Assembly (NCBI GenBank): GCA_943329595.2
Contig: CALQEM020000104.1
Coordinates: 1-11,294, forward strand
DNA from: CAIYMF01 sp943329595
GTDB lineage: Bacteria; Actinomycetota; Actinomycetes; S36-B12; CAIYMF01
Length of the DNA stretch: 11,294 nt
Direction of reading: 5' to 3'
The notes under the pieces were generated by a model. It searched no databases and was not told the origin of the DNA. It saw only the letters and a program-made list of their open reading frames with translations. Both the position numbers and the translations under genes were made by a program. Shown here in pieces: positions 1 to 5,502 of the stretch. Position 1 is the first letter of the stretch, and every line of letters starts with the position of its first letter.

Positions 1-110
1 CGAGGTCTCGCGGCCGCTGCCTCGAGCAGTCCCGCGTCCCGCAGCGTGACGGGGCTGCCGATGGCACGCTCGGCGACGTGCAGCAACTCCTCGAGCGTCA
101 GGTAGATCAC
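1..110 (-). CDS. Doc/Fic-family toxin, N-terminal part (cut by window edge)
   Basis: Only the first 36 codons are present; the gene continues past the left edge. The GTG start (110-108) overlaps the TGA stop of the antitoxin by 4 bases (GTGA), which implies translational coupling. The peptide begins VIYLTLEELLHVAERAIGS and goes on with RDAGLLEAAAARP. This is the usual opening of death-on-curing toxins (Fic/DOC fold, PF02661), in which the RDxGLLESALARP stretch comes before the catalytic part. Known members AMPylate or phosphorylate targets, Doc itself phosphorylating EF-Tu. The diagnostic HxFxDGNKR loop would lie outside the window, so activity cannot be judged. The recognisable N-terminus and the partner gene make the family call fairly secure. 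Confidence 0.8.
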   Translation of the reverse strand, partial: MIYLTLEELLHVAERAIGSPVTLRDAGLLEAAAARP

Positions 111-304
111 TGGCCGAGGCGCTCGAGCGGCTCTGGGTAGGGGGGCAACTGCGCGTCGAGCACCGAGTCGATCAGGTCGCGTCGGCTCGCCCTCTCGACA
201 TACTCGCGCACCGCCTGGGCGATCACCTCCGCCTGCGAACGGCCCTCATGCTCGGCCTGACGAGTCAGTGCGGCGGCATCCTGGGCAGAGAGTCGAAGGG
301 TCAT
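107..304 (-). CDS. Ribbon-helix-helix (CopG-like) antitoxin partner of the Doc toxin
   Basis: This is a 65-residue protein starting MTLRLSAQDAAALTRQAEHE. A short beta strand (TLRLS) followed by two helices (about 8-20 and 23-38, with the turn at GRS) is the RHH DNA-binding layout. The C-terminal part from about residue 42 (RRDLIDSVLD, then a Pro-rich tail) should wrap the toxin. I chose ATG 304-302 because TGAGG (317-313) sits 8 nt upstream. ATG 310-308 would leave only 2 nt, and the more upstream start at 337 lies inside the palindrome. The gene overlaps the Doc start by 4 bases. Doc classically pairs with Phd; RHH-Doc pairs are also common in actinobacteria (from memory). Autoregulation through the palindrome at 330-347 is likely. 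Confidence 0.8.
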   Translation of the reverse strand: MTLRLSAQDAAALTRQAEHEGRSQAEVIAQAVREYVERASRRDLIDSVLDAQLPPYPEPLERLGQ

Positions 305-329
305 GGCCATGGCCTCATTGTGCCAGACT

Positions 330-347
330 GGTATCACTGATGATACC
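330..347. promoter_or_regulatory. Inverted repeat, probable operator of the RHH-Doc module
   Basis: GGTATCA (330-336), a 4-base spacer CTGA and TGATACC (341-347) form a perfect 7-bp inverted repeat. It lies 26 bases upstream of the antitoxin ATG and downstream of the vapC stop. On the minus strand it contains TATCAT (345-340), a possible -10 hexamer, so a dimeric RHH protein bound here would block transcription. The position and symmetry are seen directly; the operator role is inferred from the autoregulation normal in type II modules. Confidence 0.55.
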
Positions 348-355
348 CACTGCGC

Positions 356-787
356 TCACACGAGTGGGTTACGCACCCGGAGCGTCGGGAACCGGGTGAA
401 GTCGCGGTCCGAGGTGAGCAGTTCGCGCACGCCGTGGTCGAGGCACATCGCCGCGACCCGCGCATCGTGGGTGACTCCCCCGACCACCCGACCGCCCGCC
501 ATCAGCTCACGCAGGGTCGCCAGGTGCCTGCCCGACTCGTGCAGCAGCACGGCCCTTGGGCTGGCGACCCAGTCCTCCACCTGGTCCAGGGCCAGCGCAG
601 CGGGAGTGGGCGGCCTGAACACCTTCGGGCTGGTCACGATCGCGACGAACTCGTGCAGCACCGGCCAGCACAGGCCGACAGGCTCGTTGCCCGCGAGCGC
701 CGCGCCCACCACCCGCAGGGCGACGTCGTGCTGCGGCATCTCCCCGCGGTGCGCGTAGACGAGGATGTTGGTGTCGAGCGCGATCAC
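356..787 (-). CDS. vapC: VapC-type PIN-domain ribonuclease toxin
   Basis: This is a 143-residue PIN-domain protein (PF01850), a normal VapC length. The four acidic positions of the Mg-dependent ribonuclease site are visible: D5 in ALDTNILVYAH, E46 in VLHEFVAIVTSP, D108 in THDARVAAM and D127/D129 in TSDRDF. The protein therefore looks catalytically intact. VapC toxins cut tRNA or rRNA and are held inactive by VapB. Translation starts at GTG 787-785, overlapping the stop of the upstream antitoxin by 4 bases (GTGA). An open frame runs further upstream to 1036, but its product there has no PIN character and overlaps vapB out of frame, so that longer start is rejected. Which RNA is cut cannot be told from sequence. 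Confidence 0.9.
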   Translation of the reverse strand: MIALDTNILVYAHRGEMPQHDVALRVVGAALAGNEPVGLCWPVLHEFVAIVTSPKVFRPPTPAALALDQVEDWVASPRAVLLHESGRHLATLRELMAGGRVVGGVTHDARVAAMCLDHGVRELLTSDRDFTRFPTLRVRNPLV

Positions 788-948
788 CGCTCGTTCGCCA
801 TCTCGCGGATCTCCGCCCACGACATCGTGGCGGCCTCGTCGGTGAGGCCATCGCCGGTGAACACCAGGTCGGCGCGGGGCGTCCACGCTGCGGCCTCGGA
901 ACGACGCTCGATCTCTCGGCGCAGGGCGTCCTCGATCAGGCTGCGCAT
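784..948 (-). CDS. vapB: VapB-type antitoxin, apparently shortened at the N-terminus
   Basis: This is a 54-residue frame: MRSLIEDALRREIERR, then AWTPRADLVFTGDGLTDEA, ending SWAEIREMANER. The LIEDALRREI helix and the tail with PR-DLV, G-GLT-EA and SW-EIR are typical of actinobacterial VapB proteins. It sits directly before vapC with a GTGA overlap. In complete members the TTMRSLIEDAL segment is the second helix of the RHH fold, preceded by about 20-25 residues with the DNA-contacting strand. Here the frame stays open upstream and reads ARRCAAQWGTT before the ATG. It contains no ATG, GTG, TTG or CTG before an in-frame TAG near 1035. The gene therefore either starts at ATG 948-946 without DNA-binding strand and first helix, uses a rare codon such as ATT or ATC, or is a 5'-damaged remnant. 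The toxin-binding half looks intact. Confidence 0.7.
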   Translation of the reverse strand: MRSLIEDALRREIERRSEAAAWTPRADLVFTGDGLTDEAATMSWAEIREMANER

Positions 949-1081
949 CGTGGTGCCCCACTGGGCGGCACATCGACGCGCCTGAATCCCATCGCCAGCA
1001 CTGGGTGGTTCGATCGCGACCTCGCACGGCTATCACCGCCCGGCGCGGGGTCCAAGGCCGCTCCGCTCACAGTTCGTCTCC

Positions 1082-1095
1082 CGCCGACAACGGCG
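1082..1095. terminator. Small GC hairpin after the hydrolase gene
   Basis: CGCCG (1082-1086) and CGGCG (1091-1095) form a perfect 5-bp stem around a four-base loop, starting 7 bases after the hydrolase stop codon on the minus strand. There is no T-run after it, so it is at best a weak or factor-assisted terminator separating the hydrolase from vapBC. Confidence 0.25.
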
Positions 1096-1102
1096 ACGAC
1101 CG

Positions 1103-1945
1103 TCAGTCGGCGAGCGCGCAGATCTCGTCGATCACGACCTGGGCGTCCTCCCAGATCAGCAGATGTCCCATGCCGGGCACCCGCATCAACTTCGAGCCGG
1201 CAATCCCCTTGTTGAGGTCGTCGGAGTGGAAGGTGGGCGTGGTCTTGTCCTTGTCGCCCACGAGGATGGTGCACGGCAGGTTGATCTCGCCAAGCCGTGG
1301 GTAACGGTTCTCCTCCACCATCGCCTTGAGAACGGGAACGGTCGGACCAAGATTCTGCGCGCCGAAGCCGGCACGGAACGCCGCGATCATGTCGGGGTTC
1401 TTGTCGTCGCCCATGAGCGACTTGGCGAACGACGTGCCGAGCTTGTTGTTGTTGACGATCTTGGAAATGATGCCGGCCCGGATGAGGGGGATCTGCAACC
1501 GGTTCTGTGGGTTGCCCCGGCTGACGTCACCGGCAAAAGCTGAGATCAGCACCACGGCCTTGATGCGGTCACGCACCACCTCGGGGTAGTCGACCAGGAA
1601 GCGGATGCCCAAGAAGGTTCCCATCGAGTGGCCCACGAGCACGGCGTCGTGCACGTCGTAGTGCTCGAGTACGGCCGCGTAGTCGCTGGCCATCTGCTCG
1701 GAGTTCAAGCCCTTGCTGCCGATGGTGGTCTTGCCGTGGCCACGCTGGTCAAAGGCGATGACACGGTGGCCTCGCTCCACCAGCCCCGCGGCCACGACGT
1801 TCCAGCCATGCATGTCGAAGGCGTAGCCGTGGGCCAGGACCACGGGCGATCCGGACCCGACGGACACCGTGTTGATGCTGGTGCCGTCGGCGGTGGTGAT
1901 GGTCTGAAACTCACCCGAGATCGGCTCGGCGTAAATGTTGGTCAT
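1103..1945 (-). CDS. Alpha/beta hydrolase
   Basis: This is a 280-residue alpha/beta-hydrolase-fold protein with no signal peptide, so probably cytoplasmic. The oxyanion-hole motif is AHGYAFD (38-44), with a typical FDQRGHGKT strand-loop at 65-73. The nucleophile elbow is GHSMG with Ser107. The acid is Asp231 or Asp233 in VGDKDKTTP, and the base is His261 in VPGMGHLLIWED. The catalytic triad is therefore complete and in the right order. A helical lid of roughly residues 140-210 sits between the core strands, as in Abhydrolase_1/6 esterases, lactonases and haloperoxidase-like enzymes; the substrate cannot be inferred. I chose ATG 1945-1943 because MTNIYAEPISGEF fits the family start. An extension up to 2041 would add an unconserved Arg/Ser-rich stretch. 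No strong Shine-Dalgarno is visible. The cupin gene is divergent, with a 209-bp spacer. Confidence 0.88.
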   Translation of the reverse strand: MTNIYAEPISGEFQTITTADGTSINTVSVGSGSPVVLAHGYAFDMHGWNVVAAGLVERGHRVIAFDQRGHGKTTIGSKGLNSEQMASDYAAVLEHYDVHDAVLVGHSMGTFLGIRFLVDYPEVVRDRIKAVVLISAFAGDVSRGNPQNRLQIPLIRAGIISKIVNNNKLGTSFAKSLMGDDKNPDMIAAFRAGFGAQNLGPTVPVLKAMVEENRYPRLGEINLPCTILVGDKDKTTPTFHSDDLNKGIAGSKLMRVPGMGHLLIWEDAQVVIDEICALAD

Positions 1946-2023
1946 GCCGACACCGTAGGACCTGTCAGTACTTCTGTGACCGAAACGGCGAGTTTGCTGA
2001 GAACGGGACTCGTCCGCCACCAA

Positions 2024-2038
2024 CCCCCACATCGGGGG
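2024..2038. other. G/C hairpin in the divergent hydrolase-cupin spacer
   Basis: CCCCC (2024-2028), the five-base loop ACATC and GGGGG (2034-2038) form a perfect 5-bp stem. It lies about 80 bases upstream of the hydrolase start on its strand and could be in its leader RNA or mark a regulator site. It is not followed by a T-run. No other function can be assigned. Confidence 0.3.
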
Positions 2039-2086
2039 CACCCAAGCACGTACCTATCGCGCTTACGCGCCCCACAGACCGCATTG

Positions 2087-2113
2087 ATCGCGCAGATCGC
2101 GCAGATCGCACAG
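2087..2113. repeat. Three tandem 9-bp repeats (ATCGCGCAG)
   Basis: ATCGCGCAG occurs twice without change (2087-2095, 2096-2104) and a third time as ATCGCACAG (2105-2113). The block lies 41 bases upstream of the cupin ATG in the divergent spacer. Such iterons may bind a regulator or may be replication-slippage products. Confidence 0.75.
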
Positions 2114-2142
2114 ATGCACCACCCCGCTCCTACCGACCCGAA

Positions 2143-2148
2143 TACCAT
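2143..2148 (+). promoter_or_regulatory. Possible -10 element for leaderless cupin transcript
   Basis: TACCAT fits the TANNNT -10 pattern of actinobacterial promoters and ends 6 bases before the ATG at 2155. That is the spacing expected if transcription starts at the A of the start codon. The gene has no convincing Shine-Dalgarno, which agrees with a leaderless transcript. No clear -35 element is visible. Confidence 0.35.
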
Positions 2149-2154
2149 GCGGGC

Positions 2155-2646
2155 ATGACCTACCCACCTCCCGTGTACCTTGGCGACTCAGGGAAATTCA
2201 ACGCGACCAGGCGACCGGCCACCGAGCAGTCCGACGTGTCGATGACCACTGGTGTCGAGGTTTCGTTCTTGGTTGGCGCCGATCAAACAGACGGCGAGTT
2301 CACACTATTTCGCTGGGACACCGGGCCTACGCCTGTGGAAGCGTTCGCTCATTTTCACCGCTCGATGACTGAAACCTTCTTCGTTGTTTCCGGAATCATG
2401 ACGTTCTTCAACGGAGTTGAGTGGATCGAGGCCGGTCCCGGTGACGTGGAGATCGTGCCCAAGGGAAGTGTTCATGGTTTCCGCAATGATCACGGAGAGA
2501 CCTCCATACTCATGCTGGCGACGCCAGGAGCACCCCGCGAGGCCTACTTCGCGCTCTTGGCCGACCGGGTATCGGGGGCGTTGAGTGTGTCCCCAGACGA
2601 ATGGGTGCAGATCTGCGCGCAGCACGACCAGTTCTATCCGCACTAG
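2155..2646 (+). CDS. Small cupin-domain protein
   Basis: This is a 163-residue single-domain cupin (Cupin_2 type). Motif 1 is AHFHRSMTETFFVVSG with ligands His66 and His68, Glu73 and the closing Gly80. Motif 2 is GPGDVEIVPKGSVHGFRN with Pro102, Gly104, His107 and Asn111. All four usual metal ligands (H66, H68, E73, H107) are present, so a metal-binding beta barrel is expected. Cupins of this size include dioxygenases, isomerases, small-molecule binding proteins and lyases, and nothing here selects one. There is no signal peptide. The start at ATG 2155 has no good ribosome site. GC is lower than in the neighbours: counted by hand, 57%, 48% and 62% in three consecutive 60-base lines from 2281, against 67% for 6301-6360. 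It stands alone, divergent from the hydrolase. Confidence 0.88.
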   Translation: MTYPPPVYLGDSGKFNATRRPATEQSDVSMTTGVEVSFLVGADQTDGEFTLFRWDTGPTPVEAFAHFHRSMTETFFVVSGIMTFFNGVEWIEAGPGDVEIVPKGSVHGFRNDHGETSILMLATPGAPREAYFALLADRVSGALSVSPDEWVQICAQHDQFYPH

Positions 2647-2941
2647 GAACAACCCCATGTAGTGCTCGATGTGCTGCACTTGATGACTCTCGCGCCCTCT
2701 CAACGACGATCCCAACACGATGAAGCACACACATTCGCCCGCGCCACAGTGCACCAGCGACTACAACGCGTGACAGGACACTCGGAATCTGGCCCCCAGC
2801 TGCGAGGCTTCATCCGGATGTCGAGTGTCAGGTTGTCCCGCTCGTTCGTCGGGCAGGCGCAATTCAAGGAACCGGGCGTTTCTGTCGATACGCCCCTCGC
2901 GGCGCCATTGCTCCAGACCGTCCCACAGAGGAGATTCCGAG
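2647..2941. other. 295-bp spacer with a large imperfect inverted repeat
   Basis: I see no convincing gene here. The notable structure is an imperfect inverted repeat. The left arm (2763-2784) holds ACAA, TGACA and GACACTCG; the right arm (2822-2836) is the complement, CGAGTGTCA-GG-TTGT. The central 8 bp (2777-2784 with 2822-2829) is perfect, with a 37-base interval. Inside the interval are the perfect 10-bp palindrome CATCCGGATG (2811-2820) and a small CTGG/CCAG hairpin (2789-2799). The right end carries the ribosome binding site for the secreted protein. No well-matched promoter hexamers are seen. Confidence 0.5.
2927..2933 (+). promoter_or_regulatory. Strong ribosome binding site fixing the secreted-protein start
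   Basis: AGAGGAG ends 8 bases before ATG 2942. It selects this ATG, which begins a clear signal peptide, over the upstream in-frame ATG at 2825, which would put 39 charged residues before the signal sequence. Confidence 0.8.
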
Positions 2942-3904
2942 ATGCAACGTCGTACCCGTCGTCTGATGAGCGTGATCTCAACGGCCGGGGCACTAGCCCT
3001 GCTGAGTGCACTCCCCGCATCAGCCATGCCGCCGGATGGGTGGGCACCCGCCGGCTACTTTCCGTCTGGCTGCGGCCCGGTTGTCCTGAATGCTTCGTCG
3101 GTCACCTACACCGACACAACCGTGCCCGTGTTGCGATCCGTGGAGTTCACGGTCAACGGTGTGCGCTCCGGTCGAACCCTGGTTGTCGGGCCCACTGGGC
3201 GAAGAAATGTGGGAGTCGTTGGGCGGGTCACCTCCGACTGCTCGGGAATCGGACCGTCGTGGTTTAGCCCCTCGTATGCGGCGGGAGTTCTGTACCTGCG
3301 CACGACGGTAGGCGTCGCCAACCTTCCGGAGATCGTCTCCTTGACCCACACCGGTCCGGTGAACTCGTGGAACGACCTCTTTGGTGGGGAGTACCTCACA
3401 CTCGGCTCATCAACTCCGACCATTCCCGGAGGCCTGGGTGCCCGCATCCAGCCGCTGTTCTGGATCACCGCCGGCCGCTACACCACCTTCGACCTCGACT
3501 TGGACGGCCACCTGGTCGCGCACACCGATACGTCGACGTCCACCAGCGTCTCGGCCTCGAACCTAGCCGCGCTTCAGGTGCTTCGGCAGACGGTGCTCAC
3601 GGCGACGGGGTCTGCTCGCTCTGTCGCGACGGGTAGTTCGGCCACCGTGTCGGGAGTGCTGAAGATGGCAGGCTCGAATGTCTGGACGCCCTTGGGCGCT
3701 CGCGTGACTCTCCAGCGCAAAGTCGGAACCGGCGCATGGAAGTCCATTGCGTCAGCGACGTCGTCGAGTGCGGGCCGCGTGTCATTCAGCACGGTGATTG
3801 CGCGATCGGCTTCGTATCGTTTGGCGTACGCCGGAAACACGAAGGCAGGGATTCGTGCAACGGCCCCCTCAACCTCGTCGCCGGTGGCGATCGCCGCCCG
3901 CTAG
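2942..3904 (+). CDS. Secreted protein of unknown function with C-terminal Ig-like domain
   Basis: This is a 320-residue preprotein. The signal peptide is MQRRTRRLMS followed by a hydrophobic stretch (about 10-24), with an ALPASA cleavage site after residue 28. There is no lipobox, no LPXTG motif and no C-terminal membrane anchor, so it should be released outside the cell. Residues 30 to about 220 are a beta-rich region I do not recognise, with exactly two cysteines (C44, C100) that could form a disulfide. It ends in a Thr/Ser-rich linker (about 195-206). Residues about 222-317 look like an actinobacterial Ig-like repeat: SATVSGVL, then RVTLQRKVGTGAWKSIASAT, then SAGRVSFS and SYRLAYAGN. That module is common on cell-surface and exported proteins and usually acts as a spacer or binding domain. 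It is a single-gene unit, convergent with the regulator gene. Confidence 0.8.
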   Translation: MQRRTRRLMSVISTAGALALLSALPASAMPPDGWAPAGYFPSGCGPVVLNASSVTYTDTTVPVLRSVEFTVNGVRSGRTLVVGPTGRRNVGVVGRVTSDCSGIGPSWFSPSYAAGVLYLRTTVGVANLPEIVSLTHTGPVNSWNDLFGGEYLTLGSSTPTIPGGLGARIQPLFWITAGRYTTFDLDLDGHLVAHTDTSTSTSVSASNLAALQVLRQTVLTATGSARSVATGSSATVSGVLKMAGSNVWTPLGARVTLQRKVGTGAWKSIASATSSSAGRVSFSTVIARSASYRLAYAGNTKAGIRATAPSTSSPVAIAAR

Positions 3905-3961
3905 AGGTCTATGTCTCCACACCTCGACGAACCCAACTGTGGTGAGTGTCGTGGTCGACGT

Positions 3962-3990
3962 GCCTCATGCGCGGCCGAGCGACATGAGGC
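3962..3990. terminator. Stem-loop at the convergent gene junction
   Basis: GCCTCATG (3962-3969) and CATGAGGC (3983-3990) form a perfect 8-bp stem with a 13-base loop. It extends outwards by one wobble and one G-C pair. The stem overlaps the stop codon and last codons of the PucR-like gene, and lies 57 bases after the stop of the convergent secreted-protein gene. No T-run follows on either strand, so it is not a classical intrinsic terminator. Confidence 0.4.
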
Positions 3991-5455
3991 GCCCCCGGCA
4001 CGCCAACTGCAGGGCGAAGCGCTCGTCTGGGTCCGTGAGGTCATGCGGCAATGCCTGAGAGATCTGTGCCATTCGATACACCACCGCGTTGCGGTGCACG
4101 TTGAGTCGCGCTGCAGCCCGCTGAAAGGACCCGTGCTCGTCAAGATAGGCGTGCAGCGTCTCGATCGCGATCATGGCCTTCCTGGGCCCCAGAGCGTCGA
4201 GTGGGGCGAGCAAGTCACTCACGGTGTCGCGCGCGGTGTCGGTCACCAGCCACTCGGCGAGCATTCGCTGCAGGCCGAGCGAGTCAAAGGTCACGATGCT
4301 GACCGGATCGTCGAGCAGCCGTGCGGACGCCAATGCGGTACCGGCCTGGGCAGATGAGGTGCGCAGCCCGATGGCACCTTGGTGCGGTGTGCCCAGCCCC
4401 ACTCGGAAGCGCGCCCTCGGGTGCCGACTGCTGAGTTCAACCAGCAGCTCATCGATCGCCACGCGCACGAGTTGGTCTGAGTCGCGACCAGGGTCTGAGC
4501 GTGTGGTGCGGACCAGGACGAGAGAGGCGTCAGGGTGTGCGGCCGTCCATGCGGCGCGGTACTCGCGTCCACGCTGCGCGATGATCGGGATGAGGTCGTC
4601 CTTGATCTGCGACAGCATGTCGTCATGCTGGGCGGCGGCGTCGACGCCGATGCGGACCGCGGCGTGCCAGCCATGCACCTCGAAGCCGCCATCGACCGCC
4701 CGCTCAGACACCGCACTGAGATTGGCTGGGGAGCACAGCAGGATCTCGCTCACCGCGCTTGACCTCGACAGAATCGGTCGCAGCGTCTCGCGCTCGCGGG
4801 CGGAGAGGACTCGGGACATCATCGCGGCGGCGAGCCGAGCCGCAATCTGTGGACCGTCACCGACATCCGCTGAGGTGATCCAACAGCGGAGCGATCCGTC
4901 AATCTCGACGGGCGCGCCCCTGGTGTCGGTGCTGCTTGCGGCAAGTCGCACCCCGGCAAGCCGTGAGAACTCCTCCAGGATCGCGGTGTCGTCAGCGGAC
5001 TCCTCCGGCTCGTATGCCGCGGCCGCGGCGAGCCACGCCAGGGTGCTGCGCGAGTCTCCGCTCACTGCCGCTCCCAGCAAGTCCAGCACCTGAAGGGGGT
5101 CCGCGGCCTCGCTGACCTCGAGCAGGGCTAGTCGCCCACGCTGCGCCAGGCTCTCCCCGGTCACCGACGGAGGCGTGGGCCGTCGCATGACTAGGCCAGC
5201 TACCCCGCGCTCGACCGCCCGTCGCACCAGCACGTCAAACCGGTAGCCGACAAGGTCCGCCTCCGCGGTTCGGCTCAAGACCGCGAGGGCGCCCGGGCGC
5301 AGCGCCTCCTGCTCTCCGATCACTTCCAGGAGCGTCACGTGAGTGACCTGGTGAGGATCCTCGGGCATGACGCGGACGATCAGTGCCGACCCGAGGGGGC
5401 CATCGAGCAGTCGGGCAAGGGTGACGGCCGTGGCTCCTCCTTGGATTGGTGGCAC
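3965..5455 (-). CDS. PucR/CdaR-like transcriptional regulator
   Basis: This is a 496-residue one-component regulator. An N-terminal PucR-like sensor region opens with VTLARLLDGPL at residues 11-21. A central region (about 130-340) is followed by a CdaR/GGDEF-like segment around 340-392 with RVGLGTPHQGAIGLRTSSAQ. The C-terminal PucR helix-turn-helix (HTH_30) lies at about 432-489: TLHAYLDEHGSFQRAAARLN, then VHRNAVVYRM. Relatives control purine, sugar-acid and amino-acid catabolism, usually in response to the substrate. It is divergent from the DUF917-HyuA-transporter operon with a 47-bp spacer, which makes it the likely regulator of that operon and of itself. The start is uncertain. GTG 5455-5453 is the only canonical choice, but a near-perfect Shine-Dalgarno, AAGGAGGAG (5442-5434), lies inside the frame. 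It points to initiation near ACG 5431-5429, which would remove 8 residues. Confidence 0.9.
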   Translation of the reverse strand: MPPIQGGATAVTLARLLDGPLGSALIVRVMPEDPHQVTHVTLLEVIGEQEALRPGALAVLSRTAEADLVGYRFDVLVRRAVERGVAGLVMRRPTPPSVTGESLAQRGRLALLEVSEAADPLQVLDLLGAAVSGDSRSTLAWLAAAAAYEPEESADDTAILEEFSRLAGVRLAASSTDTRGAPVEIDGSLRCWITSADVGDGPQIAARLAAAMMSRVLSARERETLRPILSRSSAVSEILLCSPANLSAVSERAVDGGFEVHGWHAAVRIGVDAAAQHDDMLSQIKDDLIPIIAQRGREYRAAWTAAHPDASLVLVRTTRSDPGRDSDQLVRVAIDELLVELSSRHPRARFRVGLGTPHQGAIGLRTSSAQAGTALASARLLDDPVSIVTFDSLGLQRMLAEWLVTDTARDTVSDLLAPLDALGPRKAMIAIETLHAYLDEHGSFQRAAARLNVHRNAVVYRMAQISQALPHDLTDPDERFALQLACRGRLMSLGRA

Positions 5456-5465
5456 AGTAGATGGG

Positions 5466-5497
5466 CAATCTTCTGTACGGATAGTACAAGCAGATTG
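5466..5497. promoter_or_regulatory. Nested inverted repeat, probable operator of the divergent regulator/operon
   Basis: In the 47-bp spacer, TGTAC (5474-5478) and GTACA (5484-5488) flank GGATA. Outside them CAATCT (5466-5471) pairs with AGATTG (5492-5497). The two arm pairs are separated by 2 bases on the left and 3 on the right, so the element is nearly symmetric around position 5481. On the minus strand it contains TACTAT (5486-5481), a possible -10 for the regulator gene. Symmetry and location are seen; binding by the PucR-like protein is inferred. Confidence 0.6.
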
Positions 5498-5502
5498 TCA
5501 TC

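Noticed and set aside
303..985. Plus-strand open frames opposite vapC
   Set aside because: They are shadows of the PIN-domain gene, with no domain features and no ribosome sites.
356..1036. Longer VapC starting far upstream at 1036
   Set aside because: The added residues are Arg/Pro/Gly-rich, overlap the VapB frame, and the PIN domain begins exactly at the coupled GTG 787-785.
2755..2840. Integron attC site or cassette
   Set aside because: The inverted-repeat layout is suggestive, but the ends do not fit RYYYAAC and GTTRRRY, and there is no second site or integrase in the window.
2662..3267. Plus-strand open frame of 201 codons across the spacer and the secreted-protein gene
   Set aside because: It is out of frame with the signal-peptide gene, has no ribosome site, and its product looks compositionally random.
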